Part shown: positions 45,501 through 53,942 of the stretch, piece after piece | How the letters are laid out: each line of letters begins with the position of its first letter | Position numbering within the stretch: the stretch's first letter is position 1 | NCBI RefSeq assembly: GCF_008728855.1 | Contig: NZ_CP042906.1 | Span: forward strand, 1,240,001 to 1,304,000 | Source of the DNA: Hypericibacter terrae | Lineage (GTDB): Bacteria; Pseudomonadota; Alphaproteobacteria; Dongiales; Dongiaceae | DNA length: 64,000 bases | Direction: 5' to 3' | The notes under the pieces: model-generated | Database searches by the model: none | Told to the model about the DNA's origin: nothing | What the model saw: the letters and a program-made list of their open reading frames with translations, nothing else | Made by a program: the position numbers and the translations under genes

Positions 45501-46824
45501 GAAGAACACACCCGCGGGCGATCGCTGGTCGAAGGAGCCGCTCGATCTCTCGGCGCTCGACAGCATGGATGCCGACGTCACCGCCAAGGCGCAGCATTTC
45601 GTGATGAACGACACCAAGATCGACAATCTGGATGCGCATCTGGTGCTCAAGAACGGCACCCTCGTCATCGACAAATTCACCGGCAACACGTTCGGCGGCG
45701 CCGTCGACCTGGCCGGCACGCTCGCCAGCCGCGGCACGCCGACCTTCCAGGGACGCTTCGCCGGCACCAATCTCAGCAGCAGCCAGTTGATGGGGGCGGG
45801 CCTGCTCGCCGACCGGATCACGGGGCCGGTCTCGGTCACGACCGACCTCAACGCCGCTGGCGCTTCCATGAACGAGCTGGTGAACAGCCTCAACGGCAAC
45901 GGCAACCTCAACGGCAATATCACCGTCCTGAGCAAGATCGAGCAGCAGGTGGGCTCGGTCGGTCTCAATCTGCTGGGCTCGCTGGCCCAGCAGAAGCTGG
46001 GCGGCGTAGGCACGCAGATCCAGGGACTGACCCAGGTGGCGGACACCGCCTATCGCGCCTTCACCGGCGTGCCGAACAGTCTCACCGGCGATTTCCTGAT
46101 CCGGGACGGCAAGGTGACGACCGACAATCTGGCGCTCGCCAACGCCAATGCGCGGGCGCTGGCGCAAGGCGCGGCCGACCTGCCGGATTGGACGATCGAT
46201 TTCCTCGCCACGGTGTTCCGGGCGCCGGACCTCAATCAGCCCTTCCTGCAGCTCAATCTGAACGGGTTGCTCGACGCGCCCAACACCAAGTTCAAGGCCT
46301 TCCAGGGCACCAATGCGAGCGCGCCGGCCGCCAGCGATCTGCTGCAGCAGGTCCTGCCCAGCGGCACCGGCAACAACGGCACGCAGAAGCCCTCGACCAT
46401 CTGGCAGCAGATCCTGCCGGGGGTGCTGGGCACCGGCGGTGGCGGATCGGGAACCGGCACGCCGGCGGCTGTGCCCAGCAGCAACGAGCCCGGCGCCGGC
46501 GGCGTCAATGCCGCGCCGGTCACGAGCACGCCGACGGTGACGGCACCCGCGGTGACCGCGCCTTCGGTCACGACCACGCCACCGGCCAATGACAATACGA
46601 GCGTGGAGCCGGGGGCCGCCGGCGTCACCGGAACGCCGCCGGCGCCGGCGACCGATGTCGCCCCGGCCCAGCCCGACAGCACGACCCCGGAGCCCAGCAG
46701 CGAGCCCGGGGCGGCCGGCGTCAGTGGCGGCAGCACGCAGAACAATCTGCAGCCCACGCAGCCGAGCGGGGGCCTCAACAACCTGCTCCAGGGGATCCTC
46801 AAGCAGCAGAATCAGCAGCAATAG
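42598..46824 (+). CDS. Large AsmA-family protein
   Basis: The 1408-residue protein has an N-terminal membrane anchor (IAVGALLVLAVAALLVVPSF) and then the AsmA opening FIDWNGYKAQIESEARKQTG with DLSIDGDISLALLPAPKLSV. A long beta-rich body follows, of the bridge-like AsmA/TamB type. AsmA proteins span the periplasm and move or control phospholipids for the outer membrane. Low-complexity Thr/Gln/Pro linkers lie near residue 545. The last 150 residues are Pro/Thr/Gly-rich with three copies of an EPGAxGV unit, probably disordered. I use ATG 42598 because the anchor begins there. A classic terminator follows. Confidence 0.87.
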   Translation: MTKKILIAVGALLVLAVAALLVVPSFIDWNGYKAQIESEARKQTGRDLSIDGDISLALLPAPKLSVKGVRFANAEGGSAPDMATLESLDVRVALMPLLSGKIQVTSLILVKPTILLEKLPDGHGNWEIAPAGETAPAPSEAAHEGIGNGGGLALSFDSVRIENGTFIYRDPAAGSEQKLEALDSEIHIGSFSGPFDATGSATYQGIKARFEANAGALSAGQPSTVRLKLALGDPESTLEFSGVVSTDPQAGPHLAGKLTAGGDDLSALMKALSPGGNANALLKQKFSASTDIDAGVAGGSAKNLTLALGDQQATGEATVALGDLIKAKLTLSLPRLDLDKLLAAAAPPPAGDQSQAQAPVPQTRPPSFSLPQNILADIDLGIEAISYNNGVVNKVRLVAQVANGEVSVTRLNASLPGGSDVALAGKLAAVEGLPSFAGTLELHSDNLRSLLEWLKVAMPAMPPDRLRKLSLSSRVTATPSQLQIAEMDLRFDSSRVAGGVVVALPNAERKVPGLGIGLAIDQINLDAYLPAAGAADTTLPQTTQPATTQPGTTQAGSADTTQTADASKPKPSGGLPLDALKPLAGLNANVELKVGSLTMNEQTAKGVHLDATLQGGTLTLRDVSVKDFAGGSGSLSGTVANLATEPTLDSQFSLKVADATRVLQFAGMDNPPQKLGKLAFTGKLSSGGQQIAYDIAFDIAGIGANGKAKGTASGLGAGIPRIDTDFALTAKNAGPLLEMAGLAGASNAKLGQLDFSGTAKSGDDQITYNAVLALAGIVAKGSFDGAVSGLTGTPHVDTQIDLSADKPAALLGLFGVDGPTAAKLGALAIKGTLKGGADDMALNLALGGLGGSATLQGGIKPMATPPSFNLVMTANHPELRQLAAAFAPDAAPGNGSLGPLSLSATATGTTENAKVTDLSLKMGASDLAGTAEYAAPAGGRPMLTANLTSTMFDVSPFVPASAGNGNSKKNTPAGDRWSKEPLDLSALDSMDADVTAKAQHFVMNDTKIDNLDAHLVLKNGTLVIDKFTGNTFGGAVDLAGTLASRGTPTFQGRFAGTNLSSSQLMGAGLLADRITGPVSVTTDLNAAGASMNELVNSLNGNGNLNGNITVLSKIEQQVGSVGLNLLGSLAQQKLGGVGTQIQGLTQVADTAYRAFTGVPNSLTGDFLIRDGKVTTDNLALANANARALAQGAADLPDWTIDFLATVFRAPDLNQPFLQLNLNGLLDAPNTKFKAFQGTNASAPAASDLLQQVLPSGTGNNGTQKPSTIWQQILPGVLGTGGGGSGTGTPAAVPSSNEPGAGGVNAAPVTSTPTVTAPAVTAPSVTTTPPANDNTSVEPGAAGVTGTPPAPATDVAPAQPDSTTPEPSSEPGAAGVSGGSTQNNLQPTQPSGGLNNLLQGILKQQNQQQ

Positions 46825-46847
46825 CCGTTCGATCTAGGCCGAGGTCG

Positions 46848-46875
46848 GGGGCCGGCGCCATGCCGGCCCCTTTTT
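46848..46875 (+). terminator. Intrinsic terminator after the AsmA gene
   Basis: GGGGCCGGC and GCCGGCCCC form a perfect 9-bp stem with a 5-base loop, followed directly by five T residues. This is the clearest Rho-independent terminator in the window. Confidence 0.9.
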
Positions 46876-46952
46876 CATCGGACGCTCTTGACCTTGCCCC
46901 AGGGGGAAGCCCCATCTCGGCTCCATCGACCATCCGGGAAGGAGCGAGGACC

Positions 46953-47150
46953 ATGTTGAAATTCAGAGTCGACGGCATGAATTGCGGCCATTGCGCCGGC
47001 ACCATCCGCCATGCGCTGTCGCGGCTGGCGCCGGAAAGCGCCATCGCGGTCGATCTCGAGCGCGGCGAGGTGTCGCTCGCGGCCGATCTCGACCCGACCG
47101 CCGCCACCGCGGCGATGAAGGCTGCGGGCTACGACGCGGTCGTCGTCTGA
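46953..47150 (+). CDS. Heavy-metal-associated (CopZ-like) metallochaperone
   Basis: The 65-residue protein MLKFRVDGMNCGHCAGTIRH... is a single HMA domain whose GMNCGHC motif (Cys11, Cys14) binds Cu(I) or a similar metal. The ATG at 46953 has AAGGAG upstream; longer in-frame starts would only add a non-conserved leader. It lies 28 bases before a multicopper oxidase gene, so the pair probably handles copper: the chaperone in the cytoplasm and the oxidase in the periplasm. Confidence 0.88.
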   Translation: MLKFRVDGMNCGHCAGTIRHALSRLAPESAIAVDLERGEVSLAADLDPTAATAAMKAAGYDAVVV

Positions 47151-47178
47151 GCGGCCGGCTCGCGACCGGGGCGGCGGC

Positions 47179-48639
47179 ATGTTTTCTGTCTCACGACGCG
47201 ATTTCCTCCGCGGCACGGGTGTCGCCGCGCTGGGTACGATTCTGCCCCTGGCGGGATCCCGGGCGGCGGGCGGCGATTTCGTCACCCTCCGCGCCGAGAC
47301 GCGCCAGCTCGAGATCGACGGTCGTGCGGCAACCGTGTTCGGGCTTCGCCAGCGCGATGGGCGTCCGGGCCTGACCGCCAAGGTCGGCGAGGATTTCGCC
47401 GTGCGCCTCGAGAATGCCCTGACCGTCCCGACCTCGGTCCATTGGCATGGATTGACGCCGCCCTGGCGGCAGGATGGCGTCTCGGGCGTGTCGCAGGATC
47501 CGCTGCCGCCCGCCACGTCGCAGGACTATCGCTTTCCCCTGACGCGCGCCGGCAGCTTCTGGATGCATTCGCATGAGGGCCTGCAGGAGCAGTTGCTCCT
47601 GGCAGCGCCTCTGATCGTCGAGGAGGCTTCGCCGCGCGACGAGCAGGATGTCGTGGTGATGCTGCATGATTTTTCGTTCCGCGCGCCTGACGAGATCCTG
47701 GCCGCGCTGAGAGCATCGCCGGCCATGAGCGGCCATGACATGAGCATGCCTGGCATGGACCCGGGATCGATGCCCGGCATGAGCGGCGCCATGATGGACG
47801 GGATGACGATGTCGGGCGGCGGCATGGCGATGGACGCCAACGACATCGAGTTCGACGCCTATCTGGCCAATGACCGGACTCTGGACGATCCGGAGCAGGT
47901 CGCGGTCGAGCGCGGCGGGCGGGTGCGCCTGCGTATCATCAACGCGGCGGCCGCGACCGGCTTCACGGTCGATCTGGGGTCCCTCGACGGCAGCCTGGTC
48001 GCCGTGGACGGAATCCCGATTGTCCCCGTCGCCGGGCGCCGCTTTCCGATCGCGATCGCGCAGCGTCTCGATATCCGCGTGGATATCCCACGCGACGGCG
48101 CCGCGGTGCCGATCCTGGCCTTGCGGGAAGGCGCGCCCCAGCGCACCGGCATCCTGCTCTGCCCGCCGGGCGGTGCCGTCAAAGCGATTTCCTCGCGCGG
48201 CGAGTCAGCAGGGCCTCGTCTCGACCTCGAGCTCGAACGGAACCTGCGCAGCCTGGAACCGCTGGCGCCGCGCCCGGTCGATCGCGCCCTGACGCTTGCC
48301 TTGACCGGCGGCATGGCCGGCTATCGCTGGGGGCTCGACGCGTCGAGCGGGCCGGGGCCCTTGCCGGCCAAGGCGGGCGAGCGGATCGAGATCGCCATGG
48401 TCAACCGGACCATGATGGCGCATCCGATGCATCTGCATGGCCACAGCTTCCAGGTGGTCGCGATCGACGGCCGGCGAATGGCGGGCGCGCTTCGCGATAC
48501 CGTCCTGGTGCCGCCAGGCAAGACGGTCACGATCGCCTTCGACGCGAACAATCCGGGTCATTGGGCGTTCCACTGCCACCTGCTCTACCACATGGTGGCA
48601 GGCATGATGACCACGCTGGCCTATGAGGGCGTGGCCTAG
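47179..48639 (+). CDS. Multicopper oxidase, CopA/CueO-like, Tat-exported
   Basis: The 486-residue protein starts with a twin-arginine signal (SRRDFLRGTGVAALGTILPL). All four copper-ligand blocks are visible: SVHWHG, WMHSHEG, HPMHLHGHSF and HCHLLYHMVAGM, giving T1, T2 and T3 sites. A Met/His-rich insert (about residues 185-215, with repeated GMDPGSMPGMSG-like steps) is typical of copper-binding CopA or CueO loops. It likely oxidises Cu(I) in the periplasm. Its stop shares the CTAG with the stop of the convergent RHH gene. Confidence 0.9.
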   Translation: MFSVSRRDFLRGTGVAALGTILPLAGSRAAGGDFVTLRAETRQLEIDGRAATVFGLRQRDGRPGLTAKVGEDFAVRLENALTVPTSVHWHGLTPPWRQDGVSGVSQDPLPPATSQDYRFPLTRAGSFWMHSHEGLQEQLLLAAPLIVEEASPRDEQDVVVMLHDFSFRAPDEILAALRASPAMSGHDMSMPGMDPGSMPGMSGAMMDGMTMSGGGMAMDANDIEFDAYLANDRTLDDPEQVAVERGGRVRLRIINAAAATGFTVDLGSLDGSLVAVDGIPIVPVAGRRFPIAIAQRLDIRVDIPRDGAAVPILALREGAPQRTGILLCPPGGAVKAISSRGESAGPRLDLELERNLRSLEPLAPRPVDRALTLALTGGMAGYRWGLDASSGPGPLPAKAGERIEIAMVNRTMMAHPMHLHGHSFQVVAIDGRRMAGALRDTVLVPPGKTVTIAFDANNPGHWAFHCHLLYHMVAGMMTTLAYEGVA

Positions 48640-48899
48640 GGACCGGGTACACTCTGCTCGAGCACGAAGACGCGCACGGCGCTCGAGAGATTGCCCGCGG
48701 GCTCGCCGCGCTCGGCGCGCGCGGAATCGATCGCCTCGATCAGCGCGCCCACCGACTGCCCGCGCCCGGCCGCGATCGCCTGCAGGCGATGCCAGAAGGC
48801 GTCCTCCAGCGACAGGCTGGTGCGATGGCCGGCGATGGTGATCGAATGCTTGCGCAGCCTGCTGCCCGCCAGATCGCCGCCGCCACCGCCCAGGGCCAT
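48636..48899 (-). CDS. Ribbon-helix-helix domain protein
   Basis: The 87-residue protein contains KHSITIAGHRTSLSLEDAFW and then helices (HRLQAIAAGRGQSVGALIEA) of the RHH_4 type. It follows fumC by 16 bases on the same strand, the usual alphaproteobacterial arrangement. RHH proteins bind DNA as dimers, but this subgroup is also annotated as arylsulfate-sulfotransferase-like without evidence; its target is unknown. The two genes' stop codons overlap at 48636-48639. Confidence 0.78.
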   Translation of the reverse strand: MALGGGGGDLAGSRLRKHSITIAGHRTSLSLEDAFWHRLQAIAAGRGQSVGALIEAIDSARAERGEPAGNLSSAVRVFVLEQSVPGP

Positions 48900-48915
48900 G
48901 GCGCGCCGGCCGGTC

Positions 48916-50310
48916 TCAGCGCGGTCCCAGCATGTCCTGCGGCCGCAGGATCTTGTCGAACTGCTCGCCGGTCAGAAGCTTCAGCGCGACGACGGCTTCG
49001 CGCAGGCTGGTGCCTTCGGCATGGGCCTTCTTCGCGACCTTGGCCGCGTTGTCATAGCCGATATGCGGGTTGAGCGCCGTCACCAGCATCAGCGACTGCT
49101 CGAGCTGCTGCTGGATGCGGGCCTTGTTCGCCGTGATGCCGACCACGCAATTGTCGGCGAAGCTGCGGCAGGCATCGGCGATCAACTGACCGGACTGCAG
49201 CAGATTGTGGATGATGACCGGCTTGAACACGTTGAGCTCGAGATGGCCGTTGCTGCCCGCGACCGTGATGGCGACATTGTTGCCCATCACCTGGCAGGCG
49301 ACCATGGTGAGCGCCTCGGCCTGGGTCGGATTGACCTTGCCCGGCATGATCGATGAGCCGGGCTCGTTCTCCGGCAGATGGATCTCGCCGATGCCGGAGC
49401 GCGGCCCCGAGCCCAACAGCCGCATGTCGTTCGCGATCTTCATCAGCGAGCAGGCGAGCACGTTGTAGGCGCCGGAGAGCTCGACCAGCGCGTCATGCGC
49501 CGCGAGCGCTTCGAACTTGTTCTTGGCCGAGGTGAAGGGCAATCCGGTCAGTTTCTTGAGCTCCTCCACGAAGGCCTTGTCGAAGCCCTTCGCCGCGTTG
49601 AGGCCGGTGCCGACGGCGGTGCCGCCCTGCGCCACCTGATAGACGCGGGGCAGGCAGGCCTTCACCCGGTCGATGCCGTTGCGGACCTGCTGCGCATAGC
49701 CGCCGAATTCCTGGCCGAGCGTGACCGGGGTCGCATCCTGGAGATGGGTGCGGCCGATCTTGATGATCTTGGCGAATTCCTTGGACTTGGCCTCGAGCGC
49801 GCCGGCGAGATGATCGAGCGCCGGCAGCACCGCGTCCTGGACCTGGCGCACGGCGGCGATATGCATCGCGGTCGGGAAGCTGTCGTTCGAGGACTGGCCG
49901 TAATTGACCTGGTCGTTCGGATGGATCGGCTTCTTGTCGCCGCGCTTGCCGCCCAGCATCTCGTTGGCGCGGTTGGCGATGACCTCGTTGGCATTCATGT
50001 TGGTCTGGGTCCCGGAGCCGGTCTGCCAGACGACCAGCGGGAAATGATCGTCGAGCTTGCCCGCGGCGACCTCGCCCGCGGCGTCGACGATTGCCTTGCC
50101 GAGCTTCTTGTCGAGCTTGCCGAGCTTCATGTTGGCCTGCGCCGCCGCCTGCTTCAGCAGCCCATAGGCATGGATCAGCAGGGCCGGCATGCGCTGGCCG
50201 CCGATCCGGAAGTTCTCGAGCGAGCGCTGGGTCTGAGCCCCCCACAGCCGGTCGTCGGGCACCGCCACATTGCCCATCGAATCGCTTTCCATGCGGGTCT
50301 TGGTCGTCAT
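48916..50310 (-). CDS. fumC: Fumarate hydratase class II
   Basis: The 464-residue protein has the fumarase/aspartase signature [13 protein letters not shown] and the conserved [15 protein letters not shown] and [16 protein letters not shown] blocks. It interconverts fumarate and malate in the TCA cycle without an iron-sulfur cluster. The ATG at 50310 has AAGGAG eight bases upstream; an earlier in-frame start would add 44 residues of non-conserved sequence. The RHH gene follows on the same strand. Confidence 0.95.
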   Translation of the reverse strand: MTTKTRMESDSMGNVAVPDDRLWGAQTQRSLENFRIGGQRMPALLIHAYGLLKQAAAQANMKLGKLDKKLGKAIVDAAGEVAAGKLDDHFPLVVWQTGSGTQTNMNANEVIANRANEMLGGKRGDKKPIHPNDQVNYGQSSNDSFPTAMHIAAVRQVQDAVLPALDHLAGALEAKSKEFAKIIKIGRTHLQDATPVTLGQEFGGYAQQVRNGIDRVKACLPRVYQVAQGGTAVGTGLNAAKGFDKAFVEELKKLTGLPFTSAKNKFEALAAHDALVELSGAYNVLACSLMKIANDMRLLGSGPRSGIGEIHLPENEPGSSIMPGKVNPTQAEALTMVACQVMGNNVAITVAGSNGHLELNVFKPVIIHNLLQSGQLIADACRSFADNCVVGITANKARIQQQLEQSLMLVTALNPHIGYDNAAKVAKKAHAEGTSLREAVVALKLLTGEQFDKILRPQDMLGPR

Positions 50311-50427
50311 GCGGTCGCTCCTTGAATGAACCCCCGGCGGGACCAGGGCCCCCGGCCGTCTCCATGCCGGCACTCTTCTAGCGGCAATCGGGGTCAGGGA
50401 AAAGAAGGAGGAAGAGGACGCGATCTG

Positions 50428-50525
50428 TCCCTTCCCCGGCACGGGAGAAGGTTAGGAAGGGGGCTGCGCGGTATTCGATAGCGAGCGGCCCCCTCCTTGA
50501 TCCTCCCCCGCGGAGCGGGGGAGGA
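50428..50525. repeat. Mosaic palindromic element between fumC and tfoX
   Basis: Two G/C-rich hairpins flank a spacer with the GGGCTGCGCGG...GAGCGGCCCC arms. Its organisation matches the element at 55647-55746 closely, including the GCTGCGCGGT and TTCGA spacer motifs. Confidence 0.8.
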
Positions 50526-50546
50526 AACAACTTCTTTCTTCCCCAG

Positions 50547-50930
50547 TCAGTGCCGTCTGCGCGTCGCCCTCTTCTTCGCGGCCGCCTTCGGGCGCGGCGC
50601 CTTCGCTTTTCCCGTGGCGATCGCGGCGGCCCGGGATTTGAGCGCCCAGGCGCGCAATTCCTCGCCGTCCTCGATGATCTCGTCGGGCAGCCGCCAGAAG
50701 GACAGCGCCACCTCCTGCCCCATCCGCGCATAGGTGAAAGGCTCGGAACCGGCGGCCTCGAAATCGGGCCGGTTGCGCGCATCGACCTTCAGATAGAGCA
50801 CGTCCTCGTCGAGGATCCCGATCATCAGCCCGTCGAGGAACAGACCCGCCCCGCCGAACATACGGCGCAGGCTGACCTGGCCCAGGGAACCCAGCTCGTC
50901 GAGGAGATAGGTGCCGTAGCCGCTGCTCAT
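50547..50930 (-). CDS. TfoX/Sxy N-terminal domain protein
   Basis: The 127-residue protein has the TfoX_N hallmarks RRMFGGAGLFLDGLMIGILD and DVLYLKVDARNRPDFEA. It ends with a Lys/Arg/Ala-rich tail (about residues 100-127), likely disordered or nucleic-acid binding. It lacks the C-terminal TfoX domain of the competence regulator; single-domain forms are common and of unclear function. Its ATG overlaps the stop of the upstream glycosyltransferase. Confidence 0.82.
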   Translation of the reverse strand: MSSGYGTYLLDELGSLGQVSLRRMFGGAGLFLDGLMIGILDEDVLYLKVDARNRPDFEAAGSEPFTYARMGQEVALSFWRLPDEIIEDGEELRAWALKSRAAAIATGKAKAPRPKAAAKKRATRRRH

Positions 50931-51784
50931 AAGTCGCTGTCTCGAATTCGATGACGATCCGAAAGCCGGAGGAAGGGTGCCCGCAGCGCATGCCGTGCCG
51001 CGATCAGCGCCATGACGATCGCCGCGTCGGGCCGGCCGCCATAATAGCGCCGGAAATAATGCCGGAAACTCGCCAGCTTGTGGCGCTCGACCGCCAGGGA
51101 CGGCGCGTCCGAGGAACCGCCCTCATGCTCCACCGCGATCTGCGGCAGGAACCAGACGGTGCCGCCGCGCTCGCGCAGGCGCCGGCAGAGATCGATATCC
51201 TCGACATGCAGGAAATAGCTCTCGTCGAACCCGCCGAGCGCGCGGAAGTCGGCGGCGGGGATGAGGAGACAGGCGCCGCTGACCGTCGGCAGCTCGATCG
51301 GGTCCGGCGGCAGCGGCCGCCGGTGGCGGTTGAAGCTGCCGAATCCCAGCGCATCGCCCAGCGCGCGCGAGGGCGTCAGCTCGCCGCGCCGGCCGCCCCG
51401 CCGCTCGACCCCGTCCGCGCCGACGAGCCGCGCGCCGGCGATCCAGGGCTGCGGCTTGTCTTGCATGGCGCCCAGCATGCCGGCGATGCCGTCCGCCATC
51501 AGGACGGCGTCGGGATTGAGGAACAGCAGGAGCTCGCCTCGAGCCGCGGCGGCCGCGCGATTGCAGCCGGCGGCGAAGCCCAGATTCCGCTCGCTGCGGA
51601 TCAGGCGAATTTTGTCGGCCATCGCCAACCGGTCCAACTCGGCGCCAACATTGGGTGGGTTGCCGTTGTCCACCAGCAGGATCTCGCGCAGGCCCCGCTG
51701 GGCTTTCAGCGCGTCGAGCGCCCGCCACAGCACGGCCCCCGAATGATAGCTCACCAGAATGGCGCTGACGGGAGCCTCGCTCAT
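50927..51784 (-). CDS. Glycosyltransferase family 2, rhamnosyltransferase-like (second of a pair)
   Basis: The 285-residue protein has the GT-A start VSAILVSYHSGAVLWRALDA, the acceptor/nucleotide motif LFLNPDAVLM and the late DESYFLHVEDIDLCRRLRE block of rhamnosyltransferase-like GT2 enzymes. It probably adds a sugar to a surface glycan. The start codon overlaps the stop of the upstream GT2 gene (ATGA). An in-frame upstream extension to 51880 is rejected because it lies within that gene and is not conserved. Confidence 0.85.
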   Translation of the reverse strand: MSEAPVSAILVSYHSGAVLWRALDALKAQRGLREILLVDNGNPPNVGAELDRLAMADKIRLIRSERNLGFAAGCNRAAAAARGELLLFLNPDAVLMADGIAGMLGAMQDKPQPWIAGARLVGADGVERRGGRRGELTPSRALGDALGFGSFNRHRRPLPPDPIELPTVSGACLLIPAADFRALGGFDESYFLHVEDIDLCRRLRERGGTVWFLPQIAVEHEGGSSDAPSLAVERHKLASFRHYFRRYYGGRPDAAIVMALIAARHALRAPFLRLSDRHRIRDSDL

Positions 51785-52830
51785 GAGCGGGTCTCGGATC
51801 CGCCCGCGACCGGCCGCAGAACGGGGCGCCGGCCGAGCAGCGCGAGCGGCGACCAGCTCAAGGCGCCCGCGATCGCGCACAGCGAGGCGCGTCGCTGACG
51901 TTGAATCTCCTGCCGGCTGCGCCAGATCGGACCCAGGCCGGCAAGGGCTGCGGTCAATCCGCGCCAGCAGGGCCCGATCTTTGTGGCGCTGCCGGGCCTG
52001 AGACTCAGCAGCAGCAGCAAGGCGAGCGCCGCGAGATGCAAGGGCACCAACGGCCAGAACAAGGGCCCCGGCATGTTCTTGACGAAGACCCAGCTGCGGT
52101 TGCGCCAGCCATGGAACAGGGTGAAATCGCTGCTGCGGCCGGTGGTGGCCGAGCCCGCGTGATGCACCACGGCATCGGCGACCTGCAGCGCGCGCTGGCC
52201 CTGGAGCCGCAGGCGGAAGGCGAGGTCGATATCCTCGACATAGCAGAAGAAGCGCTCGTCGAGGCCGCCGGCCGCACGGAAATCGTCATGCCGATAGAGC
52301 GCCGCCGCGGCGCAGGGGCTGAAGACCTCGCCGCCCGGTGCGGGATTCGTCACCGGCTGGCCGAAGCCGCCGCGCCAGACGATGCCGCTCGCATGATAGA
52401 CGTCGCCCAGCCCATCCCAGCGCGCCTCGTCGTCGAGCTGGATCTGGGTGGAACCGAACATGGCGATGTCGGGATGGGCCCGTGTCGCGGCCATGAGGCG
52501 TTCGAGCCAGTCCGGTGCCGCGATCGCATCGGGATTGAGCAGCGCGATCCAGGGCGCGGTCGTGGCAGCGGCGCCGCGATTGTTGGCGGCGGCAAAGCCC
52601 AGATTCCTGCCGGTGGCGAGGACGCGGAACGGCGCCGCCAGGACGCCGAGGCTTTGCACGGCGCCGTCGGTCGAGCCGTTGTCGACGATGATCGCCTCGA
52701 AATCGGTCCAATGCTGGCGTCGCAAGGCGTCGATGCAGCGAGCCAGATAGGCGCCCGGATTATAGGCGACGACGATGACGCAGACGGCCGGGCCGGAAGC
52801 GGGGAGGGCAGCGTTGCTCGTTTCGGACAA
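51781..52830 (-). CDS. Glycosyltransferase family 2, rhamnosyltransferase-like (first of a pair)
   Basis: The 349-residue protein starts at a TTG, the only usable start after the SspB stop. It carries VCVIVVAYNPGAYLARCIDA, ALLNPDAIAAPDWL and DERFFCYVEDIDLAFRLRLQ, the same motif order as its neighbour. A hydrophobic stretch (about residues 263-280) may anchor it to the membrane. It lies 18 bases downstream of sspB, so two glycan genes are placed in what looks like the sspB-tfoX operon. The acceptor is unknown. Confidence 0.83.
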   Translation of the reverse strand: MSETSNAALPASGPAVCVIVVAYNPGAYLARCIDALRRQHWTDFEAIIVDNGSTDGAVQSLGVLAAPFRVLATGRNLGFAAANNRGAAATTAPWIALLNPDAIAAPDWLERLMAATRAHPDIAMFGSTQIQLDDEARWDGLGDVYHASGIVWRGGFGQPVTNPAPGGEVFSPCAAAALYRHDDFRAAGGLDERFFCYVEDIDLAFRLRLQGQRALQVADAVVHHAGSATTGRSSDFTLFHGWRNRSWVFVKNMPGPLFWPLVPLHLAALALLLLLSLRPGSATKIGPCWRGLTAALAGLGPIWRSRQEIQRQRRASLCAIAGALSWSPLALLGRRPVLRPVAGGSETRS

Positions 52831-52848
52831 GCGGGGTGCGGCAGCCGC

Positions 52849-53352
52849 TTACTTTTTGCGGAAGGCGTCGAGCGTCACCACTTCGGCGCCCTTGGCGTCG
52901 GCCGGGGCCGAGGCTGGAGCCGGGGCGGGTGCCGGAACGCCCGTGCGCGGCTGCGGGGCGATGCTGCGCTCGGCCGACGCCTCGTTGCCGTTGCCGGGGC
53001 GCGCCTCGAACTGCAGGCCGAACTTGCAGGAGGGATCGGCGAAGGCGGTCAGGGCCGCGAAGGGGATGACCAGCCGCTCCTGCTGATTGTTGAAGCTCAA
53101 GGTGATGCGCAGCGTCTCGCGATCGACCTCCAGCCCCCAGAACTGGTGCTGGACGACGATCGTCATCTCCTTGGGATATTGCTGGCGCAGCCGGGTCGGG
53201 ATGAGGACGTCCGGCCGGTCGGTGCGGAAGGTGATGTAGAAATGATGCGCGCCCGGCAGGCCGCGTTCCGCGACCAGCGCCAGGGACCGCCGCACGACAT
53301 CGCGCAGCGCTGTCTCGACCATTTCCTCGTAACGCAAGAAATCTTCGGCCAT
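52849..53352 (-). CDS. sspB: SspB, ClpXP adaptor protein (alpha type)
   Basis: The 167-residue protein starts MAEDFLRYEEMVETALRDVV and has the SspB fold segments HHFYITFRTDRPDVLIP, QFWGLEVDRETLRITLSF and LVIPFAALTAFADPS. It ends with VVTLDAFRKK, the ClpX-binding tail. SspB delivers tmRNA-tagged proteins to ClpXP. The tmRNA gene lies just upstream on the same strand (53431-53734). A Pro/Ala-rich linker joins the core to the tail. Confidence 0.92.
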   Translation of the reverse strand: MAEDFLRYEEMVETALRDVVRRSLALVAERGLPGAHHFYITFRTDRPDVLIPTRLRQQYPKEMTIVVQHQFWGLEVDRETLRITLSFNNQQERLVIPFAALTAFADPSCKFGLQFEARPGNGNEASAERSIAPQPRTGVPAPAPAPASAPADAKGAEVVTLDAFRKK

Positions 53353-53430
53353 GCTCGCCGTCGTCCCCCTCAATCCCGTCAGTCACGTCGCTGCTTCTTG
53401 TCTTATCCAGACCGGCAGCTTGAGCCAAGT

Positions 53431-53734
53431 GGGGGGCTTCTGTTGCCCGGTGCCCCCCGAACCGCGCTTACCTAGTTGTTAGGCAGCGAGAGCCAGACGA
53501 GTATTGTCGTTGGCACTTCTGTGTTGGCCCGATAACGGCGGAACCATGCCGGGCAAAAACGTTAGCTTTACCACGCGCGTCGATCCTATTTCGCCCCCAT
53601 GGAGCCGCTCCGGAAGGTCCCCTCGAGGGACGATGTCGGAAGCGGCGAATTGGTGGAGGCGCCGGGTACCGCCCCCGGGTCCGCAACGCTTATTCCATAA
53701 CGCGTTTATCGCCATAGTCGGTTTCCCGACCCCC
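53431..53734 (-). ncRNA. ssrA: Split, circularly permuted tmRNA (ssrA)
   Basis: On the minus strand the acceptor piece comes first: it starts near 53734 with a GTCGG-GAAA-CCGAC hairpin and ends CGCCTCCACCA at 53651. An excised spacer (53599-53650) separates it from the coding piece, which starts GGGGGCGAAATAGGATCGACG at 53598. GGGGGCG pairs fully with CGCCTCC, with a G3-U70 wobble, the alanine identity signal. The coding piece carries the tag frame (53479-53514) and ends in a CCGGGCAACAGAAG pseudoknot region (53431-53458). Exact ends are estimates. tmRNA rescues stalled ribosomes; this two-piece form is typical of alphaproteobacteria. Confidence 0.92.
53479..53514 (-). other. tmRNA proteolysis-tag reading frame
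   Basis: From the resume codon GCC the frame reads ANDNTRLALAA and stops at TAA, 12 codons in all. With the alanine carried by the tmRNA itself the added tag would be AANDNTRLALAA. The start ANDN is shared with other alphaproteobacterial tags and the LAA-like end is the ClpXP signal. Confidence 0.9.
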
Positions 53735-53736
53735 TC

Positions 53737-53742
53737 AATATA
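53737..53742 (-). promoter_or_regulatory. Probable -10 box of ssrA
   Basis: TATATT on the minus strand lies just upstream of the predicted acceptor-piece start. A weak TTCCGA stands 17 bases further up as a possible -35. Confidence 0.5.
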
Positions 53743-53942
53743 GGGTGCGCGAGGGCGAATCGGAAGGGTTGCTTGTCGGGCCGGAACCGCCTCGATTCGC
53801 TGGGCTTTTCGAAGCGTGCACCAGGATTTGCCTGGGCCCCGGTGCCGCTTGTGGCCGGCACCGCATCGAGCGGTTAGATTGCGTCCGCTGGCGGCCCGTC
53901 CCTTGGGCCGCAAGATTCGCGAAAAGGACCCCGCCCACCGCC

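Noticed and set aside
42427-46821. Very long open frame (about 1464 codons) antisense to the AsmA gene
   Set aside because: It mirrors the sense codons, is Arg/Gly/His-rich without recognisable domains, and the sense frame has clear AsmA motifs. High GC makes stop codons rare on the reverse strand.
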